Shown piece after piece: positions 1-5,927 of a DNA stretch of 5,939 nt. A model generated the notes under the pieces. The model was not told where the DNA came from, searched no databases, and saw nothing but the letters and a program-made list of their open reading frames with translations. The stretch is taken from positions 1-5,939 of the forward strand of contig JAHDBO010000136.1 in assembly GCA_020630355.1 (NCBI GenBank). The letters run 5' to 3'. Source of the DNA: Saprospiraceae bacterium. Its GTDB lineage: Bacteria > Bacteroidota > Bacteroidia > Chitinophagales > Saprospiraceae. The first letter of the stretch is position 1, and each line of letters opens with the position of its first letter. A program made the translations under genes and the position numbers.

Positions 1-1711
1 CTGCAAAGAGCATCGTCGGGCGCATCACATCCAAATGCACATTGGAGGTATTATTGATATAGACCAGATTCGCTTCCTCAATCGGCAATAAATCTTTATA
101 GTATTTAGATTGAGAAATGGACAAGCCCATCATTTCGTTGAAGCCGTTTGCTGCTAGGAAATTCCCGACGATATTACGGCTCTGGTGCGGATCGACCTGT
201 GACCAATACGACAAGGAGCTTTTCAGTTCTTCCCTTATCGGAATATTGTTGAAACCATAAATTCTCAATACCTCTTCAATCACGTCCGCCTCTCTCGTGA
301 CATCGGCTTTGTCGGTTGGGATGGCAACCACAAAATTGTCCCCATTTTCCGAAAGGATGTCAATCTTCATAGAAGCCAAAATCGCTTGTACTTTTTCTTT
401 TGGAATATCGACCCCAATCAAGCGATTGATATTGGTATAAGAAACCTCGATTTGTGCTTTCTCGATTTGCTCTGGATAAATATCCACGATTTCGGAAGCA
501 ATCGTTCCACCCGCCAATTCTTGAATCAACAAAGTCGCTCGCTTCAAAGCATCGACTGTTACATTCGGGTCACTCCCTTTTTCGAATACCTTAGCGGCAT
601 CCGTTCTCAGACCATGTCTTGTGCTGGTGCGGCGAATGGTTTTCGCATGGAAATGTGCCGCTTCCAAGAAGATATTTTTGGTTTCGTCCTTCACGCCAGA
701 ATTCAATCCACCGAAGACACCACCGATACACATACCATTCGAATCGCCATCACAAATCATCAAATCTTCCTCGCTTAGTTCTCTTTCTTGTTCATCAAGA
801 GATAAGAACTTGGCGCCTTTCGGCAAATTCTTGACAATGACTTTTCTACCTGATATTTTATCCAAATCAAAAGCATGCAAAGGCTGTCCATATTCGTGCA
901 ACACGAAGTTGGTAATATCGACGATATTGCTAATCGGGCGCACGCCAATGGCATTTAATCGCTTTTTCAACCAATCAGGCGATTCCTTAATGGTCACACC
1001 TTGGATAGAAACGCCAGAGTACCTAGGGCAAGCTGCCGTGTTTTCCACGACAACATCGAGTGTCAAATCATTATTTTGCACCTCAAAGTCAGAAAGGTCT
1101 GGCATCTTGACGCCGCCATCGTAATCATAATTGATAGATAAGGCTGCTGCCAAATCTTTGGCAACCCCAATATGTGAAGTGGCATCTGACCTATTTGGCG
1201 TCAGTCCAATTTCAATCACATAATCATTCTCAATCTGGAAGTAATCCTTCGCCAAAGTCCCCACTGGTACATCAGCAGGCAAAACCATGATACCGTCGTG
1301 GCTTGCGCCTAATCCAATCTCATCTTCTGCACAAATCATTCCCTCGGAGACTTCCCCTCTTATTTTTCCTTTCTTGATTTTGAAAGATTCCCCTTCGGGC
1401 GTGTAGAGTGTCGTCCCGATGGTAGCCACAACGACTTTTTGTCCTTGCGCTACATTTGGTGCACCGCATACAATATGCAAATCTTCTTCTCCACCGATAT
1501 TCACACGCGTCACAGAAAGGTGGTCAGAGTTTTGATGCTTACCTTGAAAAGTCACCTCCCCAATGACCAATCCTTCCAATCCGCCTTTCACACTTTCCAC
1601 CAATTCCAATCCTTCTACCTCCAGTCCAATATCCGTCAAAATCTCGGATACTTGCTCCACAGGCATATCTATGTCGAGGTAATCTTTCAACCAATTATAG
1701 GAAACATTCAT
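1..1711 (-). CDS. pheT: Phenylalanyl-tRNA synthetase beta subunit, N-terminal 570 residues (partial)
   Basis: Beta chain of the cytoplasmic alpha2-beta2 enzyme that charges tRNA-Phe. The beta subunit carries tRNA binding and the editing site that hydrolyses Tyr-tRNA-Phe. The frame reads from ATG at 1711 (MNVSYNWLKDYL) without a stop to the window edge. Bacterial PheT is usually about 800 residues, so roughly 230 are missing. Visible in order: N-terminal helical start; OB-fold tRNA-binding domain, residues about 42-150 (NSDHLSVTRV, VCGAPNVAQG, GMICAEDEIGLG); B3/B4 editing domain, about 215-390 (NIVDITNFVLHEYGQPLHAF, then RHGLRTDAAKVFEKG); B5 domain, about 412-490 (TREADVIEEVLRIYGFNNIP, whose acidic residues bind Mg in the family); start of the catalytic-like core to residue 570 (DVMRPTML). 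The rest of the core and the C-terminal anticodon-binding domain lie outside. The start is secure because the family begins this way. The gene follows proS on the same strand after 161 bp of structured spacer. Confidence 0.97.
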   Translation of the reverse strand, partial: MNVSYNWLKDYLDIDMPVEQVSEILTDIGLEVEGLELVESVKGGLEGLVIGEVTFQGKHQNSDHLSVTRVNIGGEEDLHIVCGAPNVAQGQKVVVATIGTTLYTPEGESFKIKKGKIRGEVSEGMICAEDEIGLGASHDGIMVLPADVPVGTLAKDYFQIENDYVIEIGLTPNRSDATSHIGVAKDLAAALSINYDYDGGVKMPDLSDFEVQNNDLTLDVVVENTAACPRYSGVSIQGVTIKESPDWLKKRLNAIGVRPISNIVDITNFVLHEYGQPLHAFDLDKISGRKVIVKNLPKGAKFLSLDEQERELSEEDLMICDGDSNGMCIGGVFGGLNSGVKDETKNIFLEAAHFHAKTIRRTSTRHGLRTDAAKVFEKGSDPNVTVDALKRATLLIQELAGGTIASEIVDIYPEQIEKAQIEVSYTNINRLIGVDIPKEKVQAILASMKIDILSENGDNFVVAIPTDKADVTREADVIEEVLRIYGFNNIPIREELKSSLSYWSQVDPHQSRNIVGNFLAANGFNEMMGLSISQSKYYKDLLPIEEANLVYINNTSNVHLDVMRPTMLFA

Positions 1712-1719
1712 AACGCTTC

Positions 1720-1800
1720 GTTTAGTTTGACCTGTCGGTCAAGTTTAGTTTAGCTTATTGGAATAAGCTAGTTGAGTTCGACCTACGGTCGGTTTAGTTT
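1720..1800 (-). repeat. Cluster of three hairpins and three GTTTAGTTT repeats in the pheT leader
   Basis: Three exact copies of GTTTAGTTT sit at 1720-1728, 1743-1751 and 1792-1800. Among them are three inverted repeats. A: TTGACC 1727-1732 with GGTCAA 1737-1742 (loop TGTC). B: TAGCTTATT 1751-1759 with AATAAGCTA 1762-1770 (9-bp stem, 2-nt centre). C: CGACC 1779-1783 with GGTCG 1787-1791 (loop TAC). A and C are versions of one element; on the minus strand both read AAACTAAAC-NN-GACCG..AGGTC. Their GACC and GGTC arms are interchangeable, so a pheT leader RNA could pair A with C around B instead of forming local hairpins. Hairpin A ends 15 nt before the pheT start. No U-tract follows any stem, so a classical terminator is unlikely. 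The cluster may be a dispersed palindromic repeat family or a leader control element; I cannot tell which from one copy. Confidence 0.8.
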
Positions 1801-1808
1801 TTTGGTGC

Positions 1809-1843
1809 TCAATAAAAAATTATCATTCCTTGTTTTTTATCAA
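1809..1843 (-). terminator. AT-only stem-loop after proS, weak terminator candidate
   Basis: On the minus strand, about 30 nt after the proS stop, ATAAAAAA (1840-1833) can pair with TTTTTTAT (1819-1812). Two G-U wobbles and one A-U pair extend this to 11 bp, with a 13-nt loop (1820-1832). The 3' arm is U-rich. The stem has no G-C pair, so it would be a weak intrinsic terminator at best. Transcripts may read through from proS to pheT. Confidence 0.25.
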
Positions 1844-1872
1844 GCAAAACTTCAATTTTCTAACAATCTCTC

Positions 1873-3348
1873 CTAGTATGCTTTCGCAAACAGGACACGC
1901 TCCTTGGACGGCTCACCAGTAAGGATACATTTGCCTTCCTCTTGAGGGTTGCCGATGGGGATACAACGGATAGTTGCCTGTGTCAGTTCCTTGATTTTCT
2001 TTTCTGTTTCGGTCGTACCATCCCAGTGAGCAGATACAAATCCACCTTTTTCATCCAATACCTGCTTGAACTCCTCAAAAGTATCGACACTAGTGGTCGT
2101 TTCGTCTCGGTAAGTTCTAGCACGGTTGAATAAATTATCTTGAATTTCTACTAGGAGATTTTCAATATAATCTGCGATACCTTCCACAGGAACATTCATC
2201 TTCTCTAGCGTATCTCTACGAGCCAATTCCACAGTGCCATTCTCCAAATCGCGCTTTCCAATCCCGATACGGACAGGGATACCTTGCAGTTCATACTCAG
2301 CAAATTTGAAGCCTGGCGATTTCTTCTTATCCATGTCTGCCTTGACGGTGATACCTTTGGCTTTCAAGTCAGCGATGATTTTATCAGCCGCTTCGTTGAT
2401 AAGGCCATTTGGTTTTGGTATCGGCACGATGACGACTTGGATAGGTGCGAGCTTAGGAGGCAAGACCAATCCTTTGTCATCAGAATGTGTCATAATCAAG
2501 CCACCCATCAAGCGCGTAGAAACACCCCAAGAGGTCGCCCAGACATATTGCTCTTTATTATTATTGTCTTGGAATTTGACATCAAATGCTTTGGCAAAAT
2601 TCTGACCCAGAAAGTGAGAAGTCCCCGATTGTAGCGCTTTACCATCTTGCATCAAAGCTTCGATTGTATAGGTATCATCTGCACCTGCGAAACGCTCATT
2701 GGCAGTTTTGACCCCTTTTACAACAGGCATTGCCATCCACTCTTCTGCAAACTGTGCATAGATGTCCAACATCAGCTTCGCCTCATCAATCGCTTCTTGC
2801 TTGGTGGCATGAGCCGTATGCCCCTCTTGCCACAAAAACTCGGCAGTACGTAGGAACAATCTTGTCCGCATTTCCCAACGTACTACATTCGCCCACTGAT
2901 TGATCAATAAAGGCAAGTCACGGTAAGACTGAATCCAATCTCTATATGTATTCCAGATGATGGTCTCTGAAGTAGGGCGCACAATCAATTCTTCTTCCAG
3001 TTTAGCACTTGGGTCAACGACCACGCCACTACCATCAGGATTGTTCATCAAACGGTGGTGCGTAACGACCGCACATTCTTTGGCAAAACCTTCTACGTGG
3101 TCCGCTTCTTTGCTCAAAAAACTTTTAGGGATAAATAAGGGGAAATAAGCATTCACGTGTCCAGTGTCCTTGAACATTTTGTCCAACTGTCGCTGCATAT
3201 TTTCCCATATCGCAAAGCCATAGGGTTTGATAACCATACAACCTTTCACTGCTGAGTAATCCGCTAGTCCCGCTTTGCGAACTATGTCGATGTACCAGTC
3301 CGAGTAACTCTCGTCCCGTCCCGTTATCGCTTTTTCGTCTTTTGACAT
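1873..3348 (-). CDS. proS: Prolyl-tRNA synthetase, archaeal/eukaryotic-like type (class IIa)
   Basis: Cytoplasmic enzyme that joins proline to tRNA-Pro with ATP. The 491-residue length and the C-terminal ...FAKAY tyrosine end match the short ProRS type that lacks the inserted editing domain of E. coli-type ProRS (about 570 residues) and carries a C-terminal extension instead. Visible: motif 1 region, about 38-74 (KPYGFAIWENMQRQ, FPLFIP); proline/ATP loop RPTSET, 124-129; motif 2, about 157-180 (RWEMRTRLFLRTAEFLWQEG); SGTSHFLGQNFAKAFDVKF, 241-259; motif 3 region, about 274-302 (WGVSTRLMGG); anticodon-binding domain, about 303-405 (VVIVPIP, GIPVRIGIG); C-terminal domain to 491. In the C-terminal domain only Cys462 and Cys474 remain of the usual four zinc cysteines: WDG replaces the first C-G pair, and CILT replaces CxxC. 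ATG at 3348 is followed directly by conserved sequence (DWYIDIVRKAGLADYS). A promoter candidate lies upstream at 3432-3462. pheT follows on the same strand. Confidence 0.97.
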   Translation of the reverse strand: MSKDEKAITGRDESYSDWYIDIVRKAGLADYSAVKGCMVIKPYGFAIWENMQRQLDKMFKDTGHVNAYFPLFIPKSFLSKEADHVEGFAKECAVVTHHRLMNNPDGSGVVVDPSAKLEEELIVRPTSETIIWNTYRDWIQSYRDLPLLINQWANVVRWEMRTRLFLRTAEFLWQEGHTAHATKQEAIDEAKLMLDIYAQFAEEWMAMPVVKGVKTANERFAGADDTYTIEALMQDGKALQSGTSHFLGQNFAKAFDVKFQDNNNKEQYVWATSWGVSTRLMGGLIMTHSDDKGLVLPPKLAPIQVVIVPIPKPNGLINEAADKIIADLKAKGITVKADMDKKKSPGFKFAEYELQGIPVRIGIGKRDLENGTVELARRDTLEKMNVPVEGIADYIENLLVEIQDNLFNRARTYRDETTTSVDTFEEFKQVLDEKGGFVSAHWDGTTETEKKIKELTQATIRCIPIGNPQEEGKCILTGEPSKERVLFAKAY

Positions 3349-3350
3349 AA

Positions 3351-3398
3351 GGTATTAGTACTTGGTATTTGGTAGTTTGTATTGATGTATTTGAATAC
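3351..3398 (-). repeat. Degenerate 7-bp tandem pattern in the proS leader
   Basis: On the minus strand, from 3381 to 3351, the sequence steps as TACAAAC / TACCAAA / TACCAAG / TACTAA / TACC, a loose heptamer repeat ending two bases before the proS ATG. Just upstream (3387-3398) lies a small palindrome, GTATT-tg-AATAC. The pattern may be a decayed simple-sequence repeat. No clear ribosome binding site is visible in it, which is usual for Bacteroidota leaders. Confidence 0.45.
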
Positions 3399-3431
3399 TA
3401 TCTACAAAACACAACCATTAAAATAATTTCG

Positions 3432-3462
3432 CAAAAGTAATAAGACGCTAAGAGTTATCAAG
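3432..3462 (-). promoter_or_regulatory. Bacteroidota-type promoter candidate for proS
   Basis: On the minus strand, TACTTTTG (3439-3432) matches the Bacteroidota -7 consensus TAnnTTTG exactly. CTTG (3462-3459) lies 19 nt upstream as a -33 element (consensus TTTG or TTG). Transcription would start near 3425 and leave a leader of about 75 nt before the proS ATG. The match is by eye only, and in AT-rich intergenic DNA chance matches are possible. Confidence 0.55.
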
Positions 3463-3468
3463 TATTGT

Positions 3469-3716
3469 TCAAAGAATAAATTCGACAGGACATTTCGTTT
3501 TAGTCAATATTTTGCTAGTAATCGACTTAATCCCTAAAATCTTAAGGGGATGCCCTTGGCACAAAATGACGAATTTATTTTCTGAACGTTTGTAAACTAG
3601 AACCTGCGCCAGTTTAACTATAACTATAAAAAAGGGAAGAAGATTCCGATGGTTCCTGGTATTTTGAGTACAGTGACTTCGCCCGAAATGACAAAGAGAG
3701 GTGTTGAAGGAGAAAT
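3469..3716. other. Gene-free stretch with dispersed-repeat-like remnants
   Basis: No convincing gene lies between the glycosyltransferase stop and the proS promoter. On the minus strand two related motifs occur: GTCATTTCGGGCGAAG (around 3677-3692) and GTCATTTTGTGCCAAG (around 3555-3570). They resemble the GTCATTTCG-type short intergenic repeats I know from Bacteroidota genomes. CATTTCG (3491-3497) and CGAAATG (3684-3690) form a 7-bp inverted pair about 200 bp apart. Small weak stems are present: GGAA-N5-TTCC near 3636-3648, followed on the minus strand by a T-run (the glycosyltransferase's only candidate terminator, and a weak one), and CCCT/AGGG near 3532-3548. An 88-codon open frame covers the region on the minus strand but has no protein-like character. 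Confidence 0.5.
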
Positions 3717-4796
3717 TTATAATGTACCCACCCATTCATCCAATACCCACTTATATTGACAGCCGTCGAAATTGCTTTGGAATCCTGTTGTGTACGGGAT
3801 TTTCTGGAGAGCGTCCTCTAAGTTGAATTGGTCTTGCGCTTGAACAACAAAGATATTTTGCTTCGACAGGTTATCCGCTAAATACTCCTGTTCGGTTTGC
3901 AGTGGGGTGGGAATGAGGATGGCTCTTTTACCTAAAATAGCTAAATCCATTACCGTACTGTAGCCCGATCGAGCAATGACTACTTTGCTTTCGTTGATAG
4001 CTTGATTGAGGTCTTTAGAAGTGAGGTAGGATGTGATTTGTCCTTGTTTACCTATTTGCCTTTCGGCAAATGATTCCGTTTTGCCTTGTACGATTAGATA
4101 AGGAGAATCAACTTTTCTTATTTGATGAATGATTTTTTCTTCTAGTAGGCTACGCTGTGGTTCTGGCCCCGAAAGGACAGCGATTAAGCCGTACTTTATA
4201 GGCAAATTTTCTTTTTTCATCCTAGCAAGCACCCCTAAGTATTCAACCCTTTCCAAAGGAACCCCATGTGATAGAACTCCTGATAAGTTAGGCTTGCCCT
4301 CATTATCAGGAATCCAAACCATGTCATATTTTTTCAACCAAAAACGGTTTAAAAAACGAGCAAAAGGGTTCAGCCACTCATAAGGCGTTAAGATATTGAT
4401 TTGATGGGTAATAATGACGCTAGGAATGCGATTGGAATAAGTGCCAAAACGATTGTCCGAAATAATACCATCAATTTGATATTGCTTAATGATGGCTTGG
4501 GTTTGACGGTGTTCTTTTAGGACGGCGGTCGTGATTTTTGGCAATTGTTTGGCGATGCTCCACACCATGTTTTTACCACCATAGTTGATTTGATAGGCAG
4601 GTAATTCAATACATTCTAGATGAGGGAATTCCTGCTCCAAAAGTGCCTTCGCCCGACCATCAGAGGCGAGGACGATCTCAACATCTTGCGTTAATAAATG
4701 CTTAATCAAAGGGATGGAACGTGTCGCATGTCCTAGACCCCAGTTTAGTATCGTGAAGAGTATTTTTTTTGAAGGCAAAATCTTAGCACTGGTCAA
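3717..4796 (-). CDS. MurG-like GT-B glycosyltransferase (GT28 C-terminal type)
   Basis: Probable nucleotide-sugar-dependent glycosyltransferase of the two-domain GT-B fold, in the group related to MurG and the MJ1255-like family; cytosolic or attached to the inner membrane face. The substrate is unknown. Visible: N-terminal Rossmann start KKILFTILNWGLGHATRSIP (10-29) with the glycine loop GLGHATRS; ISDNRFGTYS (112-121); linker and domain-2 strand LIAVLSGPEPQRS (204-216); and the nucleotide-sugar site, ARSGYSTVMDLAILGKRAIL (275-294) followed by P-TPLQTEQEYLADNL. The length of about 355 residues is normal. The start is unusual: no ATG, GTG or CTG lies in frame between an upstream TAA (4808-4806) and the first conserved strand. 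Only TTG at 4796 or TTG at 4778 (giving MPSKKILFTILNWG, closer to family N-termini) are available. The gene stands alone and is divergent from the small plus-strand gene at 4834. It probably modifies a lipid or polysaccharide, but nothing nearby says which. It is not murG itself. Confidence 0.9.
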   Translation of the reverse strand: MTSAKILPSKKILFTILNWGLGHATRSIPLIKHLLTQDVEIVLASDGRAKALLEQEFPHLECIELPAYQINYGGKNMVWSIAKQLPKITTAVLKEHRQTQAIIKQYQIDGIISDNRFGTYSNRIPSVIITHQINILTPYEWLNPFARFLNRFWLKKYDMVWIPDNEGKPNLSGVLSHGVPLERVEYLGVLARMKKENLPIKYGLIAVLSGPEPQRSLLEEKIIHQIRKVDSPYLIVQGKTESFAERQIGKQGQITSYLTSKDLNQAINESKVVIARSGYSTVMDLAILGKRAILIPTPLQTEQEYLADNLSKQNIFVVQAQDQFNLEDALQKIPYTTGFQSNFDGCQYKWVLDEWVGTL

Positions 4797-4833
4797 GATA
4801 AATCTTTACATTACAACACAAATATGCTTCAAA

Positions 4834-4929
4834 ATGAAAAGGAAAGATAGAATCTGCTTAGGAATCTTTGTTTTATTAGTTTTTCTAGTAGAAAGTTGTA
4901 AAACTTTGGACTGTGGATGTCCAGGGTAG
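4834..4929 (+). CDS. Tiny lipoprotein-like peptide ending in CGCPG (31 residues)
   Basis: The frame from ATG at 4834 to TAG at 4927-4929 encodes a textbook lipoprotein signal: basic MKRKDR, hydrophobic core ICLGIFVLLVFLV (8-19), then V-E-S-C at 19-22 as lipobox. Glu at the -2 position is unusual but tolerated. After cleavage at Cys22 only ten residues would remain, CKTLDCGCPG, with three cysteines. I recall similar very small Bacteroidota membrane-anchored peptides ending near CGCP, but cannot confirm a family. A longer in-frame start exists at 4714, inside the glycosyltransferase gene on the other strand; it would put the signal peptide mid-protein, so the short start is preferred. The gene is the only plus-strand one here, divergent from the glycosyltransferase (37 bp between starts) and convergent with the Spy-like gene. 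A long inverted repeat begins 7 bp after its stop. No clear ribosome site is seen; A-rich bases precede the ATG. Confidence 0.55.
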   Translation: MKRKDRICLGIFVLLVFLVESCKTLDCGCPG

Positions 4930-4936
4930 ATTTATT

Positions 4937-5005
4937 TGAACTTGCGCTTGAACTTGATACTTGAATTTTATAAAGTGTCAAATTCAAGTATCAAACACAA
5001 GTTCA
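4937..5005. repeat. Interrupted inverted repeat between convergent genes
   Basis: A perfect 15-bp inverted repeat, TTGATACTTGAATTT (4954-4968) with AAATTCAAGTATCAA (4980-4994), has an 11-nt loop. It is flanked by an outer 8-bp pair, TGAACTTG (4937-4944) with CAAGTTCA (4998-5005), set off by unequal bulges of 9 and 3 nt. It fills most of the 83-bp gap between the micro-lipoprotein stop (4929) and the Spy-like stop (5013), the place for a bidirectional terminator. However, no T-tract follows the stem on either strand. The left arm also reads as a loose TTGAAC / TTGCGC / TTGAAC / TTGATAC tandem. A dispersed palindromic repeat is therefore an equal alternative. Confidence 0.8.
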
Positions 5006-5012
5006 GGATAAC

Positions 5013-5498
5013 CTAGTTTTGACCGCCTTCTTCAAAGCGTTTTTTTCTGCGCTCATCCTTGTTTTTACCTCGGTGCTTGCGCATTTTACGGAGCATTTCC
5101 CGCTTGAAGGATTTATGTACTCGTTCTAATCGGGCAATTTTTTTAATAGGTAATTTGCCACGCAGGGCTGTCAAGAAAACCTTTCGCTCGTCTAGTATGG
5201 TCTGTTCCATATCAATCTTGGCATAAAGGGCCGTTTCTATCTCTTGGTCAGACATCTCCTTGAATTTTCTAGGAGAGTAAGTTGTGCGGAAATTCTCTTT
5301 TATTGCCTTGATTCTTTTTTCATGCTCATCGTAAACAGGCCAAAATGCATTTGCTTCCGCTTCTGTCAAATTTAATTTGTCAGTGATGTAAGCCTTTTTG
5401 AGTGCCTCTATTTTTCCGCCACCGCTTCTTTTTTGGGCGAAAGCCATATTAAGCCCGCCCATCAAGAATATGAAAGTGAATATGATATATTTTTTCAT
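5013..5498 (-). CDS. Spy/CpxP-like periplasmic protein (sensor of ECF-type sigma factor type)
   Basis: Small exported helical protein, probably periplasmic, of the broad Spy/CpxP-like kind often annotated in Bacteroidota as 'sensor of ECF-type sigma factor'. Numbered from ATG at 5498 (161 residues): signal peptide 1-21, with core IIFTFIFLMGGLNM and cleavage AFA|Q; then LNLTEAEANAFWPVYDEHEK (42-61), the typical LT-x-E-A...FWP-x-Y-x-E-x-E motif; a second helical segment, about 85-135; and a strongly basic C-terminal tail (RKMRKHRGKNKDERRKKR, about 138-154). No cysteine is present. TTG at 5504 is also in frame, but ATG at 5498 gives a better signal peptide. The gene starts 12 bp after the stop of the membrane-protein gene upstream, so they are surely cotranscribed. 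Inferred role: envelope-stress sensing or chaperone-like buffering that feeds back on a sigma factor. The exact function is not shown by sequence. Confidence 0.8.
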   Translation of the reverse strand: MKKYIIFTFIFLMGGLNMAFAQKRSGGGKIEALKKAYITDKLNLTEAEANAFWPVYDEHEKRIKAIKENFRTTYSPRKFKEMSDQEIETALYAKIDMEQTILDERKVFLTALRGKLPIKKIARLERVHKSFKREMLRKMRKHRGKNKDERRKKRFEEGGQN

Positions 5499-5510
5499 CT
5501 TCAATTACTT

Positions 5511-5927
5511 TTAGATACTGAACAAATTATTGTTCTCTAGTTCCTCCTCTAGTTCTAATTCGGCTTCTTCTAGATAGTTATCTATCAAATCAGCATCCGC
5601 CTGATTCCCATTTCCAAAATCAATAGCCTGATTAGAAACAATATTGGCTTCTACCAAGTCGTCCCATTCAAAATCTTCAATATTTTCGTCTAAGTATTGA
5701 CTAACTTCCGTAGCAGATAATTGAGATAGTTGATGGTAGGGGTCATTATTTTTATAAAAATCGAAAGTCAAATAAGCTGCAAGAAACAGTAAACTAAGCC
5801 CAAATGCCATTCTTTTTTGGAAACTAGGGAACGGTGTATCGACAAACAAAGCAGCCAACCATGACCTCTTTTTAGGATTTTCTTTTTTTTCTGCCAAACC
5901 AGGTTTGGTATAAGCGGCTTGCTTCAT
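5511..5927 (-). CDS. Single-pass membrane protein with acidic C-terminus, putative anti-sigma-like protein
   Basis: Not recognised by sequence family; the assignment rests on architecture and neighbours. Numbered from ATG at 5927 (138 residues): a basic cytoplasmic N-terminus (1-39, with KKENPKKRS at 15-23); one transmembrane helix, about 40-57 (MAFGLSLLFLAAYLTFDF); then a periplasmic part that becomes extremely acidic (ENIEDFEWDD, then EEAELELEEELE near the end). A short membrane protein between a sigma factor and a Spy-like protein is a recurring Bacteroidota layout, so a role as anti-sigma or membrane partner is inferred. The frame remains open upstream of the ATG to the window edge (codons read PEEL), so the true start may lie beyond 5939 and this entry may be partial. 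An AGAGGAG stretch sits 4 nt before the ATG. Its acidic tail could pair with the basic tail of the Spy-like product; this is speculation. Confidence 0.6.
   Translation of the reverse strand: MKQAAYTKPGLAEKKENPKKRSWLAALFVDTPFPSFQKRMAFGLSLLFLAAYLTFDFYKNNDPYHQLSQLSATEVSQYLDENIEDFEWDDLVEANIVSNQAIDFGNGNQADADLIDNYLEEAELELEEELENNNLFSI

Noticed and set aside
386..1124. Plus-strand open frames opposite pheT
   Set aside because: They are antisense to a fully conserved pheT coding region and have no protein-family character.
1439..1753. Plus-strand 104-codon open frame running from pheT into its leader
   Set aside because: It is antisense to the tRNA-binding domain of PheT and ends in the hairpin cluster; no recognisable features.
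1779..1791. Hairpin C as an intrinsic terminator of proS
   Set aside because: The stem is only 5 bp and no U-tract follows in the direction of transcription.
2234..2853. Several plus-strand open frames opposite proS
   Set aside because: All lie antisense to the ProRS catalytic and anticodon-binding regions and are explained as shadows of that gene.
3491..3690. Insertion sequence or MITE bounded by CATTTCG/CGAAATG
   Set aside because: The ends are only 7 bp, no target duplication or transposase is visible, and the interior lacks element structure; kept only as a repeat remnant.
3469..3735. 88-codon minus-strand open frame overlapping the glycosyltransferase 3' end
   Set aside because: It overlaps the real gene's stop, has no domain or signal features, and runs through repeat-like intergenic sequence; its residues look like translated repeats.
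4714..4833. N-terminal extension of the small plus-strand gene to 4714
   Set aside because: It would be antisense to the conserved start of the glycosyltransferase and would bury the signal peptide in the middle of the protein.
4761..4870. Bacteroidota promoter for the glycosyltransferase (minus-strand CATATTTG) or for the micro-lipoprotein
   Set aside because: The best -7 match has one mismatch and no TTG lies at the right distance; no plus-strand match was found.
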